From Bacillus sp. DNRA2 (GTDB lineage: Bacteria > Bacillota > Bacilli > Bacillales > Cytobacillaceae), in NCBI RefSeq assembly GCF_012843265.1, contig NZ_JABAIT010000006.1, forward strand, positions 1 through 64,000: a stretch of 64,000 nt of DNA, in the 5' to 3' direction. The translations under genes were made by a program, and so were the position numbers. Below, one piece after another: positions 1-7,062 of this stretch (positions are counted from its first letter, which is position 1; each line of letters starts with the position of its first letter). The notes beneath the pieces are model-generated. The model was not told the DNA's origin. It did not search any database and saw only the letters and a list, made by a program, of their open reading frames with translations.

Positions 1-95
1 GAGTAGCTGGTATGGGAGACCCCACAGGCGCGAATGCGCCGAGGAGGCTCCCAACTAGCCCCGCGGAAAGCGAAGTGCCTGCAGCGGAAATCAAC
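1..95 (+). repeat. Family B interspersed repeat, 3' part
   Basis: The right-hand part of a family B element runs in from outside the window. It shares with the full copy at 21880-22005 the GAGACCCCACAGGCGC block, a GGCGC/GCGCC hairpin, GAGGAGGCTC, the GCGGAAAGCG block and the AATCAAC end. It continues into a TAACACA outer flank near position 105, as at 2602-2690. No coding sequence was seen between it and lipL. Confidence 0.8.
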
Positions 96-148
96 ATTCG
101 TGTTTAACACAACCATAAAAAAAGAGCAAAGTGACTTTATTCACATTG

Positions 149-225
149 GCCGATAAATTTTAAAAAGCGACCGATAAAAATTCAAAGGCGACCGATAAAT
201 ATTCGAAAACGACCGATAAATCCCC
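149..225 (+). repeat. 21-bp tandem array (CGACCGATAAA core)
   Basis: The heptamer CGATAAA recurs at 151, 172, 193 and 214, an exact 21-bp period; the last three copies share the longer core CGACCGATAAA, and the intervening bases are AT-rich and differ. It lies just upstream of lipL. It belongs to the 20-21 bp class, also seen at 11301 and 47861. Confidence 0.85.
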
Positions 226-272
226 TAGCATCAACAATATGGTATAATTTTTTCAAAAAAAGGAGCAAGATC

Positions 273-1121
273 ATGAACGAAGCCCAGCAATTATTGCACC
301 AAGCGAAGTGGCGCATCATCGATCAGACTTGTCTTGGTCCGCAGTTCGGTGCATTACAATCATTTGGCATGGATGATACCCTATGCGCTTCAGTGGGAAC
401 AGGGGCTCAACCAGCAACGGCCCGGGCCTGGGTTCACCATAACACGGTCGTTCTGGGTATCCAGGACACGAAGCTTCCATTTTTACAAGATGGACTCCAA
501 TATCTTGAAGAGCAAGGCTACTCCTATATCGTCCGCAATTCGGGTGGGCTTGCAGTCGTCCTTGACGAAGGAGTGCTCAATCTGACCCTTGCCCTTCCAG
601 AAAAAGAAAAAGGAATCGAAATCAATCGTGGTTATGAAGCGATGTGGCAACTGATCAAGCAAATGTTTGCTGATTTTATGAGCAAGGGACACAAAATTGA
701 AGCCTACGAAATTACTGAATCCTATTGCCCTGGCAGCTATGATTTGAGTATTGCCGGCAAGAAATTTGCTGGTATTTCGCAGCGCCGACTTAAAAATGGT
801 GTCGCTGTGCAAATCTATCTTTGTGTAACGGGCAGCGGTAGTGAGCGGGCAGAGCTCATTAAGAATTTTTATGAGAAAAGCAAAAAGGGTGAGTCGACCA
901 AGATTAAGTATCCTGATATTAGTCCGGACGTGATGGCTTCCCTGTCTGAATTGTTCGGGGTAAACTTGACTGTTGCAGATTGTTTGATGCGCTTTTTAAA
1001 ATCAATCCAAGCTCTCGGTGGACAAATTTATTCTGGCCAATTAACAGAAGAAGAGGTTCCGCTGTTTTCGGACTACTACGATCGTGTCGTCCTACGGAAT
1101 CAAAAAATGCTCACGACATAA
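273..1121 (+). CDS. lipL: Octanoyl-[GcvH]:protein N-octanoyltransferase LipL
   Basis: LipL (YwfL in B. subtilis) is an amidotransferase that moves the octanoyl group from GcvH to the E2 subunits of 2-oxoacid dehydrogenases in lipoate synthesis. The 282-residue protein has the biotin/lipoate ligase fold pattern: a VRNSGG-type strand-turn at residues 87-92, a VLNLTLALP strand near 101-109, and ESYCPGSYDLSIAGKKFAGISQRR at 149-172 (motif quoted only as landmarks: Cys152, Lys163/164). Cys152 fits the acyl-accepting nucleophile known for LipL. The ATG at 273 follows AAAGGAGCAAG at 258-269. The gene stands alone and converges on rsfA. B. subtilis has the same lipL/rsfA/ywfO neighbourhood, which supports the call. 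Confidence 0.9.
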   Translation: MNEAQQLLHQAKWRIIDQTCLGPQFGALQSFGMDDTLCASVGTGAQPATARAWVHHNTVVLGIQDTKLPFLQDGLQYLEEQGYSYIVRNSGGLAVVLDEGVLNLTLALPEKEKGIEINRGYEAMWQLIKQMFADFMSKGHKIEAYEITESYCPGSYDLSIAGKKFAGISQRRLKNGVAVQIYLCVTGSGSERAELIKNFYEKSKKGESTKIKYPDISPDVMASLSELFGVNLTVADCLMRFLKSIQALGGQIYSGQLTEEEVPLFSDYYDRVVLRNQKMLTT

Positions 1122-1158
1122 CGAGGCTGCTTTTGTAGAAGAGCGGATTTGTGCGGAG

Positions 1159-1335
1159 CGGACATACATTCCGTTATTTGATTAAAAAAACATGATTTTT
1201 TGTTTTATCGGACATATGCTCCCTTATTTTAGATAAAAGCTCGTCATTTGCCTGATTTTTATTAAAATAAGGTCCTATATGTCCATAAATATTCTCAAAT
1301 TAGCTTTTTTTACGAGAATAACGCACTCAATGTCC
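1159..1335. repeat. Decayed array of about 50-bp units in inverted arrangement
   Basis: The motif CGGACATA followed by C/TTTATTT starts at 1159 and 1209 (50 bp apart). Its reverse complement ends at 1284 and 1335 (51 bp apart), so four units are arranged as two forward and two reverse. The inner two form a long hairpin, GGACATAT...CTTATTTTA pairing with TAAAATAAG...ATATGTCC. It fills the lipL-rsfA convergent gap together with the terminator and two family A repeats that follow. Confidence 0.6.
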
Positions 1336-1337
1336 AG

Positions 1338-1376
1338 AAAAAAACGCATGGAACTTATGTCGTTCCATGCGTTTTC
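1338..1376. terminator. Bidirectional hairpin terminator
   Basis: AAACGCATGGAAC pairs with GTTCCATGCGTTT across a 7-base loop. A run of seven A's on the left gives a U-tract for reverse-strand transcripts (rsfA); the right side has four T's for lipL. Confidence 0.7.
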
Positions 1377-1378
1377 GA

Positions 1379-1499
1379 TCTGTCCAGCTCCGGCAGCAAG
1401 GGGCTCGGGTCACAAGCCAAATCCCTCCAGAGACTAGCGTCTCTTGCGTGATTCGTCTTGTGCCTGTCGCCCATGAACGAGCCGCCTCCGCTTTTCGAT
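1379..1499 (+). repeat. Family A structured repeat, copy 1
   Basis: Starts TGTCCAGCTCCGGCAGC and ends CCGCTTTTCGAT. Three nested stems can be drawn: an outer GGC/GCC arm, a middle CACAAG/CTTGTG arm and an inner AGAGAC/GTCTCT hairpin. Tandem with copy 2. Confidence 0.8.
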
Positions 1500-1624
1500 A
1501 TGTCTAGCTCCGTTCGCTAGCCCCTCGGGTCATAGGCCAATCCGTCCAAAAGGTTAAAGAACAACCTTTCGGCCGGCTCGTCCTATGCCTGTCGGGGCTG
1601 AGCAAGCGAACTCCGCTTTTCGAT
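1500..1624 (+). repeat. Family A structured repeat, copy 2
   Basis: Starts TATGTCTAGCTCCGTTCGC and ends CTCCGCTTTTCGAT, abutting the rsfA stop. Stems are GTTCGC/GCGAAC with AGCCCC/GGGGCT, CATAGG/CCTATG and AAAGGTT/AACCTTT. All three differ in sequence from copy 1 but still pair. Confidence 0.8.
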
Positions 1625-2428
1625 TTACTCAGCCATTTTCTCTAAGTTACCGTTTCGGTCCATTTTGAAGGTTGTTTGCGGACGCTCTTCTTCCTCAAAG
1701 AGGACAAGCTTTCTGGCACGATTCATAATTTTCATCAATGTTTCATAGTCTTCTTGAATCGTTTCTGTATCCTGCTCGAGGTGATTGATTTTACCTTGTA
1801 ACTCGGCATTATGCTTTCTCAAGTCAGCGAGTTCACGTTTTAATCTTTCATTCTCACTTTTTAGTATATCAACATGAAAATTAGAATGATTTAAGTTTTG
1901 TAAATATGCGATAATCATATCCATTGTGATTGTTCTGACAGGCTGTGTCGGAATCGCGTTAGTGCTTGAAGGCATAGCTGGTGTACTTGGCAAAACGGTT
2001 TCTGTGCTTACAGATGCAGATTCATCTTCAATTGGGCTTGTCTCAGTTGAAATAATAGATTCAATTTCGTCAATGTCAAATTCCGAAGCAAATTCTTCTA
2101 ATCCATTTGCACCAATCAACACCGGCTCAAGGTCACTAACCTGAACAGTAGGTGGTGTATACAGCAGCTTTTTCTTGCCACCCTGATCCTTACCGAGAAC
2201 GCGTTGGCGTTGTTTGCGTTGTTTCTTTGCTAAATCTAGTGCTTTTTCATATTGATGGCGGACAACAGCGTTCCAGCGGAAACCACATGCAGCAGAAGTG
2301 CGATTTAATTTATCCCCAACCTCCTCAAAGGCATTAAGCTGGGTACTACCTTCCCGAACATGTCTTAATACAGTTTCAGCTAGCAATAAGTCATTTTCAT
2401 CCGTCCATGCATCTTGACGTACTTTCAT
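1625..2428 (-). CDS. rsfA: Prespore-specific transcriptional regulator RsfA
   Basis: RsfA family regulators adjust forespore gene expression during sporulation. The 267-residue protein begins with a Myb/SANT-like helix-turn-helix (residues 1-65; Trp8, the [18 protein letters not shown] helix with Trp52), the signature of the RsfA/YlbO family. A basic KKQRKQRQR patch follows at about 68-76, then a long low-complexity Ser/Thr/Pro region (about 100-165) and a C-terminal leucine-zipper-like coiled coil (about 180-240, [16 protein letters not shown]). The ATG at 2428 follows GGGAGTTGAGGAA on the reverse strand. A sigma-F-like promoter lies upstream (2476-2505), consistent with forespore expression in B. 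subtilis. The stop lies directly against a family A repeat. Confidence 0.9.
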   Translation of the reverse strand: MKVRQDAWTDENDLLLAETVLRHVREGSTQLNAFEEVGDKLNRTSAACGFRWNAVVRHQYEKALDLAKKQRKQRQRVLGKDQGGKKKLLYTPPTVQVSDLEPVLIGANGLEEFASEFDIDEIESIISTETSPIEDESASVSTETVLPSTPAMPSSTNAIPTQPVRTITMDMIIAYLQNLNHSNFHVDILKSENERLKRELADLRKHNAELQGKINHLEQDTETIQEDYETLMKIMNRARKLVLFEEEERPQTTFKMDRNGNLEKMAE

Positions 2429-2475
2429 TTCCTCAACTCCCGGAAAAATTATGATAACTTAACATTTGTTATCTA

Positions 2476-2505
2476 TATCTTTCCCAGGTAATTTAAGTAA
2501 TATAC
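2476..2505 (-). promoter_or_regulatory. Candidate sigma-F promoter of rsfA
   Basis: On the reverse strand GTATA (-35 region), 15 bases, then GGGAAAGATA, one mismatch from the sigma-F -10 consensus GGNRANANTR. It ends 47 bases upstream of the rsfA start. Confidence 0.45.
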
Positions 2506-2601
2506 CAATTTAATAAAAGGATAATAGTTTTTCTCATATTTTCATAACTTTGTTAGGGAACCGAAATATTCGGAAACCGAAATTTACATTTTTTCCCAAA
2601 A

Positions 2602-2690
2602 GGCTGTGTTAAAGCTTAGTGTTAATTTTTGGCAAGTTGATTGGAGCGAAGTGCCTGGAGCGGAAATCAACATTCACAAATAACACAGCA
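2602..2690 (+). repeat. Family B repeat, internally deleted form
   Basis: GTTGATTGGAGCG (2636) joins almost directly to CTGGAGCGGAAATCAAC (ends 2671), so most of the full 126-bp form is missing. It is flanked by an outer inverted pair, GGCTGTGTTA (2602-2611) and TAACACAGCA (2681-2690). The rest of the 2429-2809 gap holds the rsfA promoter and AT-rich sequence. Confidence 0.75.
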
Positions 2691-2809
2691 TTCCAAATAG
2701 ACCCACCGAACTTGCCTACTTGCATTAGCAGTTGATTAACTGTAAAATACATTTGACCTAAAGAGGTAAAATCGCAATCAAATATTGTGTGAAGAAAGGG
2801 TTGTCCTAA

Positions 2810-3034
2810 ATGGCAAACGAATTTCGTGTTTGCGACGATTGTCAGGCTGTTAATACAAAGACGCTCATTGAGCGTTTAAAGAAAATCGATCCAGACGCAG
2901 ATATAAAAATTGGCTGTCAATCCTATTGTGGCCCAGGCCGTAAGAAGACCTTTGCATTCGTCAATAACCGGCCCGTATCGGCACTCACAGAGGATTCATT
3001 AATAGAAAAGATTGAAGCGAAATTAAAAAAATAA
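2810..3034 (+). CDS. DUF1450 family protein
   Basis: A 74-residue protein of the DUF1450 (YuzB-like) family; the molecular function is unknown. It has a Cys-rich pattern resembling a small thioredoxin-like ferredoxin fold: Cys8 and Cys11 (VCDDCQ), then GCQSYCGPG with Cys35 and Cys39 near the middle. The [28 protein letters not shown] stretch is the family hallmark (landmarks only). The ATG follows GAAAGGGTTG at 2794-2803. It is followed at once by a terminator, so it is probably monocistronic. The cysteines suggest metal or redox chemistry, which is inference. Confidence 0.75.
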   Translation: MANEFRVCDDCQAVNTKTLIERLKKIDPDADIKIGCQSYCGPGRKKTFAFVNNRPVSALTEDSLIEKIEAKLKK

Positions 3035-3037
3035 ATC

Positions 3038-3077
3038 AAAAATCACCTTCGATTCCATATCTGGGGTGATTTTTATT
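3038..3077 (+). terminator. Rho-independent terminator of the DUF1450 gene
   Basis: AAAATCACC pairs with GGGTGATTTTT around a 16-base loop, followed by ATTTTT. Confidence 0.85.
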
Positions 3078-3174
3078 TTTCAAATTTAATAAAAAATTGT
3101 CACGGAAACATTCGTGAATCAAGCAATAAAACGGGCTATAATGGAAATATGATATTTAAGAAAAGGGGTCAATA

Positions 3175-4473
3175 ATGGAGTATGCAGCGGAGAAATTAAA
3201 TGAGGAAAAGGTATTCAAGGATCCCGTTCACCGCTATGTACATGTTCGGGACAAAGTAATCTGGGACTTAATTGGCACAAAGGAATTCCAACGATTACGC
3301 CGCATTAAACAGCTGGGAACCACATATTTAACCTTCCATGGTGCTGAGCATAGCCGCTTCAACCACTCGCTTGGCGTATACGAAATTATTCGCAGAATCA
3401 TTGATAACGTGTTTGAAGGTCGCCCGGAATGGGATCCCAATGAACGCTTGTTGTCATTGTGCGCAGCGCTGCTTCATGATTTGGGGCATGGTCCATTCTC
3501 GCATTCGTTTGAGAAAGTGTTTGATTCAGACCATGAAGAGTTTACGAGAGCGATCATTTTAGGAAATACGGAAGTGAATAAGGTCTTATCCAAGGTCCAT
3601 CCTAATTTTCCGACCAAGGTTGCCGAAGTCATTGCCAAAACGTATTCTAGCAAGCTTGTTGTCAGTTTGATTTCTAGTCAAATTGATGCCGATCGCATGG
3701 ATTATTTGCAGCGCGATGCGTATTTTACAGGGGTAAGCTACGGTCATTTTGACATGGAGCGGATTTTGCGCGTCATGCGTCCTCGCGAGGATCAGGTAGT
3801 CATCAAGCATAGTGGAATGCATGCGGTTGAGGACTATATTATGAGCCGATATCAAATGTATTGGCAGGTGTACTTCCACCCGGTCACCCGCAGTGCCGAA
3901 GTGATCTTAACCAAAATCCTTCATCGAGCCAAAGAACTTTATGAAAATCATTATTCATTTAAGTATGATCTCGTTCATTTTGTGTCATTGTTTGAAAATA
4001 AAATAACATTAGAAGACTATTTAAAATTAGATGAAGCTGTGATTCTCTTTTATTTCCAGTTATGGCAGGATGAGGAGGATGTGATCCTCAGTGATTTATC
4101 CCGTCGTTTTATGAATCGCAATTTACTAAAATATGTTGAATTTGATCCGGCCAAGGAATACCGCAAGCTCACGCAATTATCGGAGCTGTTTAAAGCGGCT
4201 GGCATTGATCCTGACTATTATTTGGTCGTTGATTCTTCATCCGATTTGCCGTATGATTTTTATCGGCCAGGTGAGGAAGAGGAGCGTTTGCCGATTCACC
4301 TCTTGATGAAATCAGGTGAATTACGCGAACTGTCACGGGAATCAGACATTGTCGATGCGATTTCTGGAAAAAGAAGAACGGATCATAAGCTCTATTATCC
4401 AGCTGATTTCCTAGATGATTTATCAACTCATGCTGACGTTAAATTACAAATCAAAGCACTGCTTGAGCAGTGA
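3175..4473 (+). CDS. ywfO: HD-domain phosphohydrolase YwfO
   Basis: YwfO is a soluble HD-superfamily enzyme related to dGTPases/SAMHD1; family members hydrolyse dNTPs or related nucleotides. The 432-residue protein shows the metal-binding set: His64 in HSRFNHSLGVYE, the His101-Asp102 pair in CAALLHDLGHGPFSHSFE (also His105 and His110), and a downstream Asp in SQIDADRMDYLQRDAYFTG (about residue 175). The C-terminal third (about 230-432) is the family-specific part. The ATG at 3175 follows AAAAGGGGTC at 3161-3170. The gene after it, ywgA, is 49 bases downstream on the same strand, probably an operon as in B. subtilis. The true substrate is not shown by sequence. Confidence 0.85.
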   Translation: MEYAAEKLNEEKVFKDPVHRYVHVRDKVIWDLIGTKEFQRLRRIKQLGTTYLTFHGAEHSRFNHSLGVYEIIRRIIDNVFEGRPEWDPNERLLSLCAALLHDLGHGPFSHSFEKVFDSDHEEFTRAIILGNTEVNKVLSKVHPNFPTKVAEVIAKTYSSKLVVSLISSQIDADRMDYLQRDAYFTGVSYGHFDMERILRVMRPREDQVVIKHSGMHAVEDYIMSRYQMYWQVYFHPVTRSAEVILTKILHRAKELYENHYSFKYDLVHFVSLFENKITLEDYLKLDEAVILFYFQLWQDEEDVILSDLSRRFMNRNLLKYVEFDPAKEYRKLTQLSELFKAAGIDPDYYLVVDSSSDLPYDFYRPGEEEERLPIHLLMKSGELRELSRESDIVDAISGKRRTDHKLYYPADFLDDLSTHADVKLQIKALLEQ

Positions 4474-4522
4474 TTTATGAACAAATATACTCTCCACTAA
4501 GATCAATAGGAGCTGACTTGTT

Positions 4523-5029
4523 TTGTTAAAAGACCATGCAAAAATAATCTACGCTATTTCCGTTTCCGGAGAGATTATCGGGCGGAAGAAACTGCAAAAA
4601 ATGATCTATATCGCAAAAAAGATATCGTTTCCGTTCCAAGAGCGGTTTCAGTTCCATTTTTACGGTCCGTATTCTGAGGAACTTACATTGCGAGTCGAAG
4701 AGTTGTGTAATATGGGCTTTATTAATGAAGTAAAAGAGAAAAAGGGCGGCTACTATCAATACCGTTACCAATTAACTGATGCCGGCAAGGAGTTTCTTGG
4801 AATAAGTGAGGTTAATATGCCGGCGCTTCCGGATTGCCTGACCGATATGAATGAACAGAATGCTAGATTTTTGGAGTTAGTTTCAACGGTTTTATATTTT
4901 AATAATCTTCCGAAACAGGAAGTTCAGGAAAAGGTCTTCACGTTAAAAAGTAAACAGCGTTATACGATAGAAGAAATTGATGAGGCATATGCTTATATTG
5001 CAGCCCTAACAGAAAAAGCTAAGCACTAA
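4523..5029 (+). CDS. ywgA: YwgA family protein
   Basis: A conserved 168-residue Bacillaceae protein of unknown function. The N-terminus (residues 1-90) looks like a winged-helix or PadR-like module: KLQKMIYIAKKISFPFQERF, then FYGPYSEELTLRVEELCNMGFI and a YRYQLTDAGKEFL wing. The C-terminal part contains a helical hairpin. No transmembrane segment is seen. The start is TTG at 4523, eight bases after ATAGGAG, and gives the family-typical MLKDHAKI beginning. Linkage to ywfO is conserved in B. subtilis. A DNA-binding role is suggested by the fold pattern only. Confidence 0.8.
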   Translation: MLKDHAKIIYAISVSGEIIGRKKLQKMIYIAKKISFPFQERFQFHFYGPYSEELTLRVEELCNMGFINEVKEKKGGYYQYRYQLTDAGKEFLGISEVNMPALPDCLTDMNEQNARFLELVSTVLYFNNLPKQEVQEKVFTLKSKQRYTIEEIDEAYAYIAALTEKAKH

Positions 5030-5055
5030 AAAATGTGCTTAGCTTTCGTTTTAAT
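5013..5055 (+). terminator. Terminator at the end of ywgA
   Basis: AAAGCTAAGCAC and GTGCTTAGCTTT form a 12-bp stem around TAAAAAAT, followed by CGTTTTAATTTTT. The left arm includes the last ywgA codons and the stop. Confidence 0.85.
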
Positions 5056-5108
5056 TTTTCGTGAATATGATATGTTGCTTTTGCTTCAGATAACCTTCGT
5101 GGCGGAGA

Positions 5109-5294
5109 TTACTTGTCGCTTAAACGTACTCCGGCAACTGCATAATGATTTTTAGGCATTTCTTCAATAAATACAACAATATTTTCTTTTGGAGCATTTG
5201 CTGTTTCACTTACTGCTTCTGTTACCTTTTCTACTAAAGCTCGTTTTTGTTCTTCAGTACGACCTTCTAACATTTTCACAGTTACGTATGGCAT
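5109..5294 (-). CDS. ywhB: 4-oxalocrotonate tautomerase family protein YwhB
   Basis: A 61-residue member of the 4-oxalocrotonate tautomerase family, small enzymes that interconvert 2-hydroxymuconate-type enol/keto forms using an N-terminal proline. The start is placed at 5294 because it gives MPYVTVKMLEGRTEEQK, exposing Pro1 after Met removal, and AAAGGAGAG lies seven bases upstream on the reverse strand. The longer reading frame up to 5396 has no such logic. Arg11 (EGRT) and the NIVVFIEEM strand match the family. The physiological substrate in bacilli is unknown. It faces away from ywhC and is a single-gene unit in the ywg/ywh order. Confidence 0.9.
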   Translation of the reverse strand: MPYVTVKMLEGRTEEQKRALVEKVTEAVSETANAPKENIVVFIEEMPKNHYAVAGVRLSDK

Positions 5295-5547
5295 ATGTAT
5301 TCTCTCCTTTTGCGTATTCCCAAAGCTGGGGACAGCAACGCCTCCGCAAATGAAAGCGTTACTATATCGTATGTAGTTTTTCATATTTTCAATCATTACG
5401 CAAGGACATATCCATCATTTTTCACTTTTTTTCTTGTTTCAGTTATACTCTTATTATGCTTAACATTATTTAATGGTAGTAGTGGTGCGATTATAACTAA
5501 ATCCAAAGCTTAATATATATTTATTTTTATAAAAAGGAGTTGAAGCA

Positions 5548-6213
5548 GTGGAGGGATTAGAGCGATTTTTACGATATTCTTTACAGGATTTGCCTTACGT
5601 TGTGGTCACGTTAATTATTGCCTTTTCAGTGCACGAGTTTGCCCATGCGCTTGTTGCTTATAAATTTGGAGACTCAACCGCGAAAAATCAAGGTAGATTG
5701 ACGTTAAATCCACTAAAGCATCTTGACCCATTTGGTACAATCCTGATTTTTATAGCCGGTTTCGGTTGGGCTCGCCCAGTGCCTGTTAATCGCTTCTTCT
5801 TTAAAAAACCGCGCTTGGCTGGCATTCTCGTCTCTGTTGCCGGACCGCTTAGTAATTTGTTTTTGGCTTCATTAGCCTACTTGGCTTGGTACGGGATGCT
5901 CCGGTTCGGACTTGGAGGTATGGCTGAAGAGAACTTGCTTAGTTTTTTCAACATATTCATCCAATTAAACATGGTATTGTTTGTGTTTAATTTATTGCCG
6001 TTTCCACCGTTGGATGGCTACCGTATTATTGAGGACTTAGTGCCTGCAGATTTCCGTCCGCGCTTGACGCAATATGAATCTTACGGCTCGCTGATCTTTT
6101 TAATTTTAGTCATTACACCACTGGATCGTTATACGATTCATCCGATTATGAACACAATCATTCCATTTTTCGCAAACGGAATGAACAACTTCTTCTCGGG
6201 GTTATTTTTCTAA
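5548..6213 (+). CDS. ywhC: Site-2 protease family (M50) membrane metalloprotease YwhC
   Basis: A 221-residue multi-spanning membrane protein of peptidase family M50. The zinc motif HEFAH lies at residues 29-33 inside the first hydrophobic segment (TLIIAFSVHEFAHALVAY), and the second conserved motif FNLLPFPPLDGYRI at about 149-162 supplies the Asp ligand. At least four hydrophobic segments are visible (about 17-35, 65-75, 90-115, 130-155, 175-195). It lacks a PDZ domain, as is usual for the short YwhC group. The start is GTG at 5548, eight bases after AAGGAG. Substrates are unknown. It is followed by ywhD after a short family B remnant, keeping the B. subtilis order. Confidence 0.88.
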   Translation: MEGLERFLRYSLQDLPYVVVTLIIAFSVHEFAHALVAYKFGDSTAKNQGRLTLNPLKHLDPFGTILIFIAGFGWARPVPVNRFFFKKPRLAGILVSVAGPLSNLFLASLAYLAWYGMLRFGLGGMAEENLLSFFNIFIQLNMVLFVFNLLPFPPLDGYRIIEDLVPADFRPRLTQYESYGSLIFLILVITPLDRYTIHPIMNTIIPFFANGMNNFFSGLFF

Positions 6214-6226
6214 AAGAATAACTAAA

Positions 6227-6259
6227 GCCGAAAGCAAAGCGCCTGGAACGGAAATCAAC
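6227..6259 (+). repeat. Family B repeat remnant
   Basis: Only the right end, GAAAGCAAAGCGCCTGGAACG plus the terminal GAAATCAAC, is present between ywhC and ywhD. Confidence 0.65.
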
Positions 6260-6287
6260 TTTACCTAGAACAAAGGAGGAACTTTGG

Positions 6288-6800
6288 ATGGAGGAAAATA
6301 AAAAGAAGCCAATTGGCTTTAACATAATTAAAAAGGAAGATCCGATGAAAGGCCATGGTGGTTACGGGGCTGGAGTGCTGAGTCTTGATAACATTTCACC
6401 AGTCATTATCGACGTTGAGGCAGGGGTAGCCGAGGTCGATGTTGGAGCGATGCATGCTAGAAGTGCAGTCGAGAAAGGAATTAAGTTTCTGCAAAACCGC
6501 GATGAAGTGCCAAATGGAAAGCCTTATTGGCTCGTTTGGGTCACGATTGATCGTGCGGAGGAAGGCCCTTATTATGCCGGCGTGACTGCCTGTGAAATGA
6601 CGGTCGACCGCGAAATCCGCCGCGGTTATAAGTCATTACCAGAACATGTCAATCGGATGGATAAGTCGCTAAAGCGTCACATCATCGTTGATCATATGGA
6701 TGAAAAAGCAAAACTAATCCTTGCATCATTTTTGCAAAATCATAACAAAGGAATGTGGGATTTGGCTTCCGAGAAACTGAAACAGGACCTTTCTGTCTAA
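6288..6800 (+). CDS. ywhD: YwhD family protein
   Basis: A conserved 170-residue cytoplasmic protein of the YwhD family; the function is not established. It has no signal peptide or membrane segment. Recognisable features are the GGYGAGVLSLDNISPVIID stretch (residues 25-43) and KPYWLVWVTIDRAEEGPYYAGVTACEM (about 84-110, landmarks only), rich in aromatic and acidic residues. The ATG at 6288 follows AAAGGAGGAACTTTGG. A strong terminator follows, so ywhC-ywhD may form a two-gene unit. Confidence 0.8.
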   Translation: MEENKKKPIGFNIIKKEDPMKGHGGYGAGVLSLDNISPVIIDVEAGVAEVDVGAMHARSAVEKGIKFLQNRDEVPNGKPYWLVWVTIDRAEEGPYYAGVTACEMTVDREIRRGYKSLPEHVNRMDKSLKRHIIVDHMDEKAKLILASFLQNHNKGMWDLASEKLKQDLSV

Positions 6801-6889
6801 GAAATTTTTTTGCACAAATATCTTGCGAGTTTTTGATAAAAATTGTAAACTAGTCTCAAACGTTACGAGAAACGTGAAGCTAGGACACG

Positions 6890-6924
6890 AAAAACCCCGG
6901 GACAATCCGTCTCGGGGTTTTTTG
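6890..6924 (+). terminator. Terminator after ywhD
   Basis: AAAAACCCCGGGAC pairs with GTCTCGGGGTTTTTT around an AATCC loop, followed by TTTTG. Confidence 0.9.
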
Positions 6925-6939
6925 TACCTATAGATTAAA

Positions 6940-7024
6940 GGACTCATGAGACCAAAACGAGGTTAGAAAACCAGCGAAATGGACTTATGAATGGGTGCAA
7001 AACATCAAATTTATCAGAATAAGG
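6940..7024 (+). repeat. Possible decayed member of the 52-bp array class
   Basis: GGACTCATGAG...CAAAAC at 6940 and GGACTTATGAATGGGTGCAAAAC at 6981 (41 bases apart) resemble the unit of the 19.4-kb array (GAACTTATGAAGGGCTTATGAG, then CAAAAC). Two truncated units at most; similarity could be chance. Confidence 0.35.
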
Positions 7025-7025
7025 C

Positions 7026-7062
7026 CAAAAAAAAAAGCTCGTGGCACGATGCCTACGAGCCC
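7026..7062 (-). terminator. Terminator of pbpG
   Basis: On the reverse strand GGCTCGTAGGC and GTGCCACGAGC form a stem followed by ten T's. The left arm contains the TAG stop of pbpG. Confidence 0.85.

Noticed and set aside
1379-1624. Families A and B as insertion sequences
   Set aside because: None contains a transposase reading frame and no clear target duplications were seen; they are at most non-autonomous elements.
5295-5513. A 72-residue forward frame upstream of ywhC
   Set aside because: It has no ribosome binding site, starts at the tautomerase ribosome binding site on the other strand, and runs through the ywhC promoter region.
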